Assembly (NCBI GenBank): GCA_963575645.1
Contig: OY754464.1
Location: 45,064,192 to 45,128,191 of the forward strand
Reading direction: 5' to 3'
Length of the DNA stretch: 64,000 nucleotides
DNA from: Xanthostigma xanthostigma
Taxonomy: Eukaryota > Arthropoda > Insecta > Raphidioptera > Raphidiidae
Shown here one piece after another: positions 1 to 11,200 of the stretch; within the stretch, counting starts at the first letter, position 1; each line of letters starts with the position of its first letter. A program made the position numbers and the translations under genes. The notes beneath the pieces are model-generated. The model was given only the letters and a program-made list of their open reading frames with translations, ran no database searches and was not told the DNA's origin.

Positions 1-1551
1 TGTTCATTTAAATGAGTTAAAAATCTTGATTTTTTAGGTCATAGGCCTTAGTACTAGATATTAATTTCAACTTGATATCTCTAGCTGTTCAATAAAGCAA
101 TCCTATAAGGTTTCTATTTTTTTTTAATTTTTCATTCTGAGGTACGGAACTCTAAAACTGTATCTAAAATGTTGCGAAATTTTTGCTGCATTTTTGAAAG
201 CGCAAGTGGAAGTCCGCTACATCACTGATAAACATTGATAATTATTTCTAAGATATTTTTTCAAATATCTTCACTCTATCGAATTTCGACAGTCACCGGT
301 CAAGTTTATTTAATTTAAAATCTGTCCATGTTTTAAAACGCTTCTGTATTGCGCGCGCATTGTATCAATGAAAAATATGTCAGTTGGCAAATGAAGCGAT
401 CTATTTTTTTCTAATTCACTATAATTTACTTTACTGTACTGGCGCTTATAAATTAGGTGCTTTTAACTCTACTGCCACCGATTGTCGTGTATACGTCTAC
501 AAGTACAAGGACGCTCGTGACGAAGTGAAATCAAATCGTGCGTCCCTTTATCAGAATGTATCACAGTATTGTCATTATCACTAAAAAGACAGAAATGATT
601 GAAAAACATACGTCGCATCTCTGTTCAGCTTTTTATAATAATGTACATGTTATTAATAATATGCATTTATTTATTTGTAACCTTTGTTTTGTGTCGGTTT
701 TAAAATATATTTGGTGATGAAAAATACGGAAAAAATTAGTAAAATATTGTTGTACTATTTAAATGGAATTAAATAGACTATACCTGTAAGTAATTCGCTT
801 TCATTTTGTGTTGAATTCTTTTGTTTTCTTTTTGTGTGCGTGTACATAATACGTAAACATTTCAAATCTATTTTCATTAATTACATCGATATTAAAAAAA
901 TTACAAAGGAACATTTCTCTAAACTCGTTTTTTTGCGTGTTTTCGGGTACTTTGTAATACTAAGATAAAAGAGAGGCAGAATGTTTGTATGTATGTAAGT
1001 ACAGGAAATTGGAATCACCCAAAAATAGCTGGAACGATTGTTGAATAATACTTTCATCAAAATCTGCTCATAGAATCGACATTCACCCGAGTGAAACCGC
1101 GGGAAAGAGCTTCAAATATGTTTAAAGCTCGGACTGAATTTTTGAAATTTGCTTGTCTTTTTGGAGTATAATCATTGATTAAAATATTATATTAGGAAGA
1201 TAAATATCCCAGTAAACCAAAATGATACCACTTATGATGTTCGCCGATAGATGGCCACCTATTGACGAGCATCTTAGCTATATTGTTTTAATTAATCTGT
1301 GAGTATAGAATATGTAGAGTTTCCGGAGTGAATTGTGCTGGCAACGGTTTGGTCGTATAGTGACTAGCATCATAATTACCTGTGCCCTTCAAAGATCCGC
1401 TTTCGTCATTCGTCTGTATTGTGCAATATCCCGCGGTTAGAATTATTGGAATTTTGAATTTTTTTTTTTTGACATAAATGAATAACTTTATTAAAATTTT
1501 ATATTTGAACTAAGTTATGATGTTGAGTCAAAAAAATCCGAACAAATACGG

Positions 1552-2116
1552 TAGGAAAGTATCTTTTGACACGCGATATTTGCGCCCTCTCGCGTTTTTT
1601 TTTTTTTTTAATTTCTGGTTCAGCCAAAACTTAAGTCTCATATTATGTTATACGTGCATTTTAATGAGGTTTATTTGTTTAATAATATGGGTAAAACGCT
1701 ATCAAATCGGAAGTGTTGTGTTGTTGATTGCAAAGATACACCAACTAAAAATTCAGAATTACAATTCCACCGTTTTCCTGGATTTTCTTATGAATTAGGG
1801 AGGAAAAAAAATGGACTGCAGCAGTACGTCGTCAAGGGTAATTAAATTTTATTTTACGCCTGTAATCATTATTAAATACATGAAAGATATCATAATTTAT
1901 TGTTATTTTGTTAACAAAAATAAGATATAAAAAATTTTGAAATAAAAAATGTATATCATTTTATGTAGTTTTTTTCACTGACATTGTACGTAAATATTTT
2001 TTATGGTTAAGAATAAAGCTGGTTTTCATATTGTGTTTGTAAGTTTTAAGTGAACAATATTTTAAAAAATCAAACACGAGATGGTGCAAAGGTCGCGTGT
2101 CAAAGATACTTTCCTA
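1552..2116 (+). mobile_element. THAP-domain DNA transposon remnant with terminal inverted repeats
   Basis: Left end TAGGAAAGTATCTTTTGACA is matched in reverse at 2090-2116, and the inverted similarity runs about 40 bp. Inside, 1687-1845 encodes MGKTLSNRKCCVVDCKDT followed by FHRFPGFSYELGRKK. This is the first half of a THAP zinc finger (C-x4-C, then the FHRFP motif), followed by a possible splice donor. THAP fingers head the transposases of P elements and the accessory protein of some PIF/Harbinger relatives. No transposase core is left. The target duplication is unclear. Confidence 0.6.
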
Positions 2117-2329
2117 GCGTATATAAATTCAAGAAAAAAGATTATGTATTTCATTTTAATTTATTTTTATTATCTTAATTAATTAATCAGATGCTCCCAT
2201 AATAAAATAATTGACATGATCTTCGATGCTACAAAATAATATAAGTGATTCACGATTGTAGAATAGCGTAGATCACCAAAGTGGACGAAATTAACGACCA
2301 ATTGACAGTTGAAATTTATTTAAAAAAAA

Positions 2330-2517
2330 AAAGAAAGCGCGGAGGCATAAAAGACACTTCGTCGCTGGCAGTTGCACCGCATTTCTGCGCGAAATCTCCC
2401 GAATCTAGTTTCGGTCTCGGCCGGATGGGCAGCCGAAACCGAAACTAAGCCGAAACCAGTTTTTTTGCCGAAACTAGGCCGAAACCGAAACCGAAACCGA
2501 AATTTTGGTCGGACACT
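2330..2517 (-). mobile_element. GGTTTCGG-rich hAT-like MITE (copy 1)
   Basis: A run of GAAACC/GGCC phrases ends in GGTCGGACACTACT. A second copy lies in the opposite orientation at 55714-55890 and starts AGTGTCCAACCGAAATTTCG. Both stop at the same point beside a GCGCGGAG segment. The terminal AGTGTCC is of hAT type by inference. No clear 8-bp duplication was seen. Confidence 0.45.
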
Positions 2518-2671
2518 ACTTGTTTTCTCGCGTAGGTCTACTAAACGTCCAGAAAACCCGCAAAGAAACAAAAGTACAAAAACTCTGATACTTATGAGTT
2601 CTGTCGTCGAACTTCTATGACTTATCTACAATATCTAACTTTTCAACTACGCCATATAAATTTGGAAATTT

Positions 2672-2738
2672 AAGATGAAAATGAGAAAAAATCTTTTCCG
2701 AAAATTTTTTTGGAAAGGATTTCTTCTCATTTTCATCT
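2672..2738. repeat. Hairpin, about 27-bp arms
   Basis: AGATGAAAATGAGAA on the left is mirrored by TTCTCATTTTCATCT on the right with a short A/T loop. The phrase ATCTACAATATCTA occurs both before and after it (2625 and 2736), so the hairpin may itself be a small insertion. Confidence 0.5.
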
Positions 2739-3012
2739 ACAATATCTAGGTATCAGAACTGAAATTTAATGCCACGTTACAACAATTATGTATTAATCAT
2801 ACATACGTTTGTGATATATTTTATTGGCTATCTTTCGCTGTTATCAGGAACATTTTATTCTAGTATATTTTTAAACCAAAATAAGTATACAGTAAATAAT
2901 AATACATAAATATTAGTAGTGGTGCTTTGTTAACTCTTCCACTGCCCGGTTCAAACTGCCTGTTTTGTACCCAGTGCACAACAATAGGGTCGTCCCACGT
3001 GTCAGTATTTGA

Positions 3013-3421
3013 TAATCATATACTTGTATTCTATACTGAGCATAGGAATCCAATCGCAATCGAACTATTAGGGTGCAAACATACACTTCTGTCTTTTTTT
3101 ACGCCGTAAGCACTCGCGTATCCAGAAGGGCAAAACAAGCACGGGGGACCCGGCTTAAGAAATTTCTAATTTGCCCCCTTCTGGACCAAAAGCTGGGTAC
3201 GCCCATGTTAACGTCATAGAAAATGACAAAGTTTTTGAAACAGGGATGCTTTATTCAGATTGAATGCAAGTACATCAACCAATTCTATCATCGGAGAAAT
3301 CAGGGAATTACATCGAAGAGAGAGACGCAGATATATTTTCGATAGGCTTTGTTGCGTTCACTCACCGCACATTGAATAGATAGGCGATGATTCATATAGT
3401 TAATTAATTAATAGATATATG
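3013..3421 (+). repeat. Dispersed repeat, copy 1 of 2
   Basis: About 400 bp matches 34631-35029 in the same orientation with many scattered differences. It contains GGGGGACCCGGCTTAAGAAA and a partial inverted pair around CCAGAAGGGC and CCCTTCTGG. Class unresolved. Confidence 0.6.
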
Positions 3422-5229
3422 TTGATAATACATAAGCAAGTAATTTAAACCAACTTTTTGATGTGAAACATGTAATGGCGCGTTTGTTTGGGACTCTGGG
3501 AGTAAAACCGTGTAAGTGGCGCGACACTTTTATGGGACGACGTTTTATGGGAGGACGTTACGTTGTGTGCGTTGGGTTAAACATGGCTTTAGTTGAAGGT
3601 GATATTTAGATAACAGGGCAAAATTTAGTTACTAGTATGTATTTCGTTAGATGACAGCGCGTGACGCTTGCTTTGCGTGTACGTTGGAATATAACTTAGC
3701 CTTTGTTAAAAGTGACATCTAGATGACAGCGCAAAATTTAGTTACTAGAATTTCCTTAGTTGACAGGGCGAAATTTAGTCACTAGAATTTCTCTTAAATT
3801 TATGTTTTTACATCTGCCGGACATCCCATCATCCCATGACGGCTCACAATTTTATTAGTTCTTGTATCCTTCGCTTTAATTGCAAACAAGAATTAAAGAA
3901 ATATGCATATATTTTTTTTAAAACGCTGGACAAAACTGCCTTATGATAATGTAGATTGTAGAGGCTAGTGACACTTCTCTATGCATAGAAAGCAATGTAG
4001 CATATAAATCACCTTTCCAGTGATTTGCTTTCATTTTGACAGATCAGTGGGCGTGACACATTAGATCTGTCAGCCGATCACAGGCTGGTAATATTATGTA
4101 TGCCTTTTCGGTAGTGCCATGATTCTATGTTTAAAATTTCATTAAACAATTCACACTTGGACACAATTTTATTACTATAGAAAATGCTTCCGACTTATTC
4201 TAAAAAAAATATTAATTCATAATCTATTTGTAATGAATAGGTTTCAACAAAAAAAAAATGTTGATTCAGAAACCAATAAACTCACCACGTCGTTTTGTTT
4301 CCCCGTGTGTCGGCAGATGCGTTCTAGGCAGTGAAAGTGTTAAAAGTCTGTTATAATCATATTGTTGTGTTCACAGGTGTATGTGTTTCCAAAAGCAGAA
4401 ATAATAAATAATAAACTAATTATGTAATTTTTCATATTATACATTTTCACATATTTTCTACGGGGCAAATGGAAGAAGAGGTTTGCGAACGGTACGTTGG
4501 TAACCTTATTAAACCATAATAAATGAGCTAGTCGATGATAAAATAAATTAGTTTAAATTAATACTAGATATGCCCTTAAAAAATCAAAATAGAAACTAAT
4601 TAAAAACTTACAACATATTACAAAACGATTTTAAAACTAATTAATCATGAAAGAGAAAGATTTTATTTAATGTATTATTATTACAATGGCTAATAATAAT
4701 AATTACGATTAAATTCCAGTATACAGCATATTTTTTCACTGAATTAGTGAAAGCATAATATTAAACGATTATTATCGTCCTAATAGTTTTAGAAGGTTTG
4801 CAACCACAAAACAAAATATATTACCGTGAATGCAACATTGATATTTTTTCTTTCCCCTCTTTCGGATTTTTTCTTTTTTCTTCTACGTTTATAAGCCGGG
4901 GGTGCAATAATTTGCACTTCCTTGCATTTCCCCTCGCGACGCCTATGATCATAGATAGTTATATACAAATTGTAGATAACAAAATAAGATATCCATTAAA
5001 TCTAGTAACTTAACTACCTAGATATATCTTATCAAAAAAGCATATTATGTATGTCTGTAGATTTAAACAATGTTTCAGCTATTGTTCTGCTGCAAATAGA
5101 TATTTTATTATATAATATAAATAATATCCACAGGATTAAAATTTTAGAGAATGTGCTCTTTATGACGACTGCTAATATTCGTGCTGAAAGAACGGCCGTG
5201 TTTCAAAAATATTTTCAAATTTCGATAAG

Positions 5230-8200
5230 ATGAAGATCAACAGGAAGTTGCTGCCCATAAAGGCGCATTGGTTCTTTTTTATGGCAGGTAATACTAATAC
5301 CTACTTGATCAATACTAATATAAAATTGTAAAGAAAGATTGTGTGTCTGTCTGAATCGGATTCACTCTTGTGAATGTCAATTTCGCCCGCAAATTCGCTC
5401 GTATAAACGTAGATTTTGAATAATAATAATCTTGTATTGGGATTGCTTATATTAAAGTGTATGTCTAAAGTTCTACCTTTTGAGAATAGAATTCTCATAA
5501 GACGTATACTACCATTTAAAAAAAATTTGAAAAGAAGTCTGACCCTGCAGGCCTTCCTTAAAACTTCCCGCTATTTTCTAGTTCAAAACGCTAAAAAATA
5601 TATAAATTATAGCAAGAAGTTTATTTTTTAGCTCAAAAAAAAAACTCTTACGAATGTTTCGTTCACAATATCTCGGGAACAAATGAACCGATTTTGATGC
5701 GGTTTGCGGAAATAGACACAGTTTTTTTTAACCTAAGAAAGTAATTTATTACAAAAAATCGATCTGATAAGAATTTTACGAGTAATTTAAAAAAAAACAC
5801 TTTTTTATGAATTTTTCGTTCACGATATCTCTTAAACAAATGAACCGATTTTGACGCTGTTTGCGGGAATCGACGCAGTTTTTTAAGAAGAAGAGCTGAT
5901 TAGAATTTGGAATTAATCGGTTTAGTAGTTTAGAAATTATTTAAAAAAAACTAATTTCTAAAAATTTTTGAAACTTGTATTTTTGAATTTTCTCAAAATT
6001 TATTGGGCCGAATCATTCCAAATTTTCAGGAAATCTAAGTTCAGCAAGGTCACGTCAGATGCCGCAAACTGCGTTTCAATCGGACACTCCGTTCAAAAGA
6101 TATAAGAGGTTTACAAACATACACACACACACATAGCCCTACGAACATCATCGCCAAAATAGTCAGAATAGCTTTCTAGGACCTCAAAACGTCGAGATCT
6201 GGCGAAAACTGAATTTTCGAAAATCGGGGTGAAAACAATTACTTCCCGATTTTTTGAAAAAAAATTTTGATTTTTTTTTAAGCGAGAAGTTAAAAAAATC
6301 AATTCAGTCATTGGTTGATTTTGTATGAAAAACAATTTTAGTTCTTTGTTAACTTTACCTGAACGCGAGCGAAGCCGGATATGAAGTAGCCTATCTACAT
6401 TGAGTTCAGGATGCCCTATATGGGTCTATCAAATTTCATTGAAATCGAATTGACGGAATAGTAGGACAGGCACACAATCTAAAATCGATCTTTTCAGAAC
6501 TCTGAAGTGTGATCAAATACTTTTGTTTAATTATTTTCAGCAATGGGTCCCATTTTACCACAAATTAATGTCTATGGCAAACAACTTGGAATTTCAACGG
6601 TCGTCATGGGCATAATCACCGGAATCTTACCCATATTATTTTTAATTTCAAAACCGTTATTCGGTTTCATTGTTGATTATTTTTCAAATTTACGTAAAGC
6701 CATCTTTATGGGTCTTTTAATTACCATGTGCTCCAGTTATTCTTTATTACATTTTTTCCCAGCGCCTGCGCAGCACTATGTACCCGACACGAATATCGTA
6801 ATACCGGAAATCGATTGCAATAATTTGAAAATCTGTAATGCAACGGTTAGTTTAATCTACATATACTAATATATAAAGCTGAAGAGTTTGTTTGTTTGTT
6901 TGCTTGGTTGAACGCGCTAATCTCAGGAACTACTGGTTCAAATTGAAATTTTTTTTTGTTGGATAGCCCATTTATCGAGGAAGACTATAGGCTATATAAT
7001 ATCACGCTACGACCAATAAGAGCGGAGCATCAATGAAAAATGTTGCAAAATGTATCTCAAAAATAAGCTTCTATTTAGGTGAAATGCCGTAACTAAATAT
7101 ACCAATATTAGCGTTGCACATCAGAAGCCCGGCTTGCTCAGTCGGTAGAGTACGCGACTCTTAATATAAGGGTCGTGGGTTCAAGCCCCACGTTGGGCGA
7201 ATATATTTTTATTTTTTTATTTTATTTTCTACATTACTTTCTTACATTTAAATTTATTTTAATTTTATTTACGACTAATTAAAATTAAATAAATCTAATT
7301 AATAGCTCATTTAAAAACTGTTACAACTATAGGGACCTATATAAAAATAATTTTAATTCTAGTAATTACTGATTTAAAAGAAATTTATTATCTATACTTA
7401 TAAAAAGTATAATTACTGCTTTTTATCAACAAAAACTTTTGAACGGTAACTCCGATCATCATGAAATTTGGACACAACATCATCTCGGTAAACTAAGATG
7501 AATGTGCGTACTCATGTCCCTCGCCCCCATTCGTTCTTTTGCACCCGGATGAAATCGGGCGGAACCGCTAGTATCATATATACAGTACGGCTTTTTAAAA
7601 CTCGAACACCCTTTTAATTCGTGTTGATATAAATTTTAATAAGAACTTTATTAACTGAATGCTAGTCTTATAATATTACATTTTATTTCAAATTTTAAAA
7701 TAAATTTAAGTTTTAAACAAAAATGCAGTTATGCAATAACAAAAAAAAATATTATTCAATATCGTCGAATTCAGATATACAGGATGTCCGAACATGCCGC
7801 CCCCGTTGAAAGTGAATTTTGAACTTTCAAGTATTGATTGACGCTGTGCTGACTTCGTGTTCACTGTTGTCTTCAAATGGGAGTGGACATATTTTCGCTG
7901 TTGAACGTTTGAAAATGCCGCGTGCTGTTTTAACGGACACCACACGAACGGTATTGTCTGATCCAGGATAAACATCCAAAATACGGCCCAAAATCCAATT
8001 TAATGGCGGTGTGTGATCTTCACGTAAAAGCACCATAGTACCAGCTGTCACATTGTTACAGTGGTTTGTCCATTTTGCACGTTTTTGCAGCGTACTCAAA
8101 TATTCAGTAGACCATCTTTGCCAGAACGATTGCGTTAATTGTTGTATACGACGCCATCTTGACAAACGATTTGCGTTCAGCGGTATCAAATCAGGTTCTT

Positions 8201-11200
8201 GTATTGCAGATAATGAGTCTCCTATCAAAAAATGACCGGGAGTAAGGGGATTTAGGTCGTTGGGATCGGAAGACAAAGGTGTTAACGGACGGGAATTGAG
8301 ACATGCTTCGATTTGAACTAACAATGTCATCATTTCTTCAAATGTTAACAAAGTACTTCCGACAATACGTTTTAAATGGTATTTTAATGACTTTACTGCG
8401 GCCTCCCACAGACCGCCAAAATGGGGGGAACGAGGCGGAATGAAATGCCATACTATGGACTGGGTCGTTAAAAAATTTGCAATTTGACTCTGATGGTGTT
8501 TGTCATGAAACAGATGTTTTAATTCTATTAATTCTCTGTTTGCACCTACGAAATTAGTTGCATTGTCAGAATATATATGAGCGCACCTTCCTCTACGAGC
8601 TATAAAACGTTTGAGAGCATTGATAAACGCTTCTGTTGTCAGGTCACCTACCAGTTCAATATGGACCGCTTTAGTCGCAAAACAAACAAATATTGCAGCG
8701 TATGATTTTATAGGAATTTTACGTCGAGTTAAACTTTGCAAAATCTGAAATGGACCACAATAATCCACTCCACAGTTCACAAAAGGTCGTGCTGGTTCAA
8801 TTCTGTGTAGAGGTAAATCGCCCATAATGGGTTGAGGCGTTGTAGCCTTAACTTTGAAACAAATAATGCACTGTTTTACTATTTTTCGAACAGTAATTTT
8901 TGCATTCAGAGGCCAATATTTTAACCTAATTGTTGCCAATAAAGCTTGAGGACCAGCATGAAGTTGCAAAATATGCTCGTGTTTTATAATAAGTTTTGTT
9001 AAAGTATGATTAGCAGGAAGAATAATCGGAAATTTTTGCTCATACGTGAGATTTGCATGTTTTAGACGACCACCAACTCGAATAATTTCAAGTTCGTCTA
9101 AAAACGGATTTAAATTTAATAATTTGCTCTTTGCATTAATTTTACTCTGAGTTTTCAAACTGTGTAGCTCAGAGGAAAATTCGTCATTTTGGGCTAATTT
9201 TATTAAACAATTTGTTGCAAAATTTAATTCTGAAACAGTCAAGTCCAACAAATTTTGAGACTTACGATCAGTTTTACAATTATTGTAAAAACGGAAACAA
9301 TATGCAACTACGCGCTGTAATTTAAGAAATGAAGAAAATTTATCAAATAACATATTGTTTGTTGAAACTGATACCACCATGACTGATTTTCTTTGTTCGG
9401 GTATATCAGTAATATTTTGATTATAATGATCTATCAAAGGTATATCCCAGTTGTTACTGAGCCAACAAGGACCTGACCACCAAGTATGTAATGTTTGTAA
9501 TTGTTCAGAAGGAACACCTCGCGAAATATAATCAGCCGGATTTTCCTTTGAATTGACATGATGCCATGAATTCTGTTTTGTTAAAGACTGAATTTCAGCC
9601 ACTCGTGTTGCCACAAAGGTTTTCCATTTAGAGGAGGACGCACTTATCCACGATAAAACTATTTTGGAATCTTTAATTACTGGATGATGAGGTAGAAAGC
9701 AATGTGATTCGGAAATGTTAAATTCATCTAAATTTGAAACAAATTCCATATGATTGAGAGATATGTACTCTTGCATAAATTTCGAATATTGAACTTGAAT
9801 ATTGGGGCTCGTATTAAAGCGCTTCTCAAGAGAATAATATCTGCGGAGAGCAGTTTGTATTGAATTACCTAAGTGACTAGGATTTATTTTAAATGGAAGT
9901 TTAACAACGATTTTACCAGACGATTCGCGATGCATATTTTCATGAAAATGTGTCTCACATTGTTGCTCCTCAACTGTGAGAGATGATTGACTTGAACAAT
10001 CTTCAATGTCCCAAAATTTTGACAACTGTTCATCCAAACTTGATGTGAGTGATAAAGTAGACAGACAAACTGTAGACATAGAAAATTGATTTTCCGCTGA
10101 ACACGGCTTACCGGAAACTATCCACCCTAATTTAGATTCCCGTAACATGAAAATTGAATGACTGGTATTTATTTGCAATGAACCACCCTGTAAAATATCC
10201 CAGAAAAATTCGGAACCTAACAGTAGATCTATTTTATCAGGAATATTAAATTGGGGGTCAGCGAGTTGCAAGTGATTCGGTAATTTAATCGAAGTGATAT
10301 CAAATTGATTTAGAGGTAAATCTTGCGTAATTTTTGGTAAAACACAACATTTTAAATTTATACAAAAATCGTTTAGACGTGATGATATGACTACTTCAAC
10401 GCAATGTTTCACAAACGACCGAGCTTGATTGATACCTGAGATTGGTAACTGAGTTTTAATTTTGCGCAAACCTAATTGTTGACAAAGTGATTCAGTAATG
10501 AATGACGATTGAGAACCCGAATCTAAAAGCGCTCTACAAATATGAGACGCACCACGGAAATCGATTATTTTGACGAGAGCTGTAGATAATAAAATATCGG
10601 ACATATTTGCAGTGTGATGACAGTTAGATGGAACTGAATGGTTACTTGTGTTGTCGGTAGACCCGTTAGAAAATGCTGGTTGACTATTGTTGTCAGTGCG
10701 AACCTGCGCATTTGCAGATGCTGATTGCGAATTACTCACTACATTATTTGTTGAATCAGAACTAGTATTGTTAAGATGTAGCAAGGTGTTATGTTTTTTA
10801 TGACAAATTTTACAATTTCCAGCAGTGCAATTACTTGAAGAATGCCCTGCTTTTAAACAATTTGTACATAGTTTGAATTTTCTAATATTAGATAGTCTTT
10901 GTGGAATATCTAACTTAAGAAATTCTTTGCAATGGTAAATTATATGTGATTGTTTACAGAACAAACATGTTGGCTGAGTCACAACGTGTAACGTAGATGT
11001 GACTGATTTGTTTTGATCCTGATTAATTGCTTCTAAAATTTGACATCTTTGAGTAACGAATTTAGAAAAATCATTAATAGTTGGTAAATCAGCTTCAACA
11101 TTTTCGTGTATGTAAGTTTCCCATTCACGCTTGGTTCGATTATCAAGTTTTGTTGAAAGTAAATGAATTACTAAAGCATCCCAATTGTCAGTTGGCAAAC

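Larger units (their letters stand above)
1..5229. other. Repeat-rich region upstream of the MFSD6-like gene, no host gene recognised
   Basis: Only short AT-rich open frames occur here. Recognisable pieces are a GAGGTACGGAAC repeat tail near 140, a Helitron-like scrap ending near 1115, the THAP-bearing element at 1552, a GGTTTC-rich hAT-like MITE near 2330, a perfect-looking hairpin at 2672-2738, and a dispersed repeat at 3013. A phrase of about 30 bp (gacag.gc.aaatttagt.actag) recurs three times at about 3608-3790. The rest (160-960, 3800-5180) shows nothing I can name. Confidence 0.6.
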
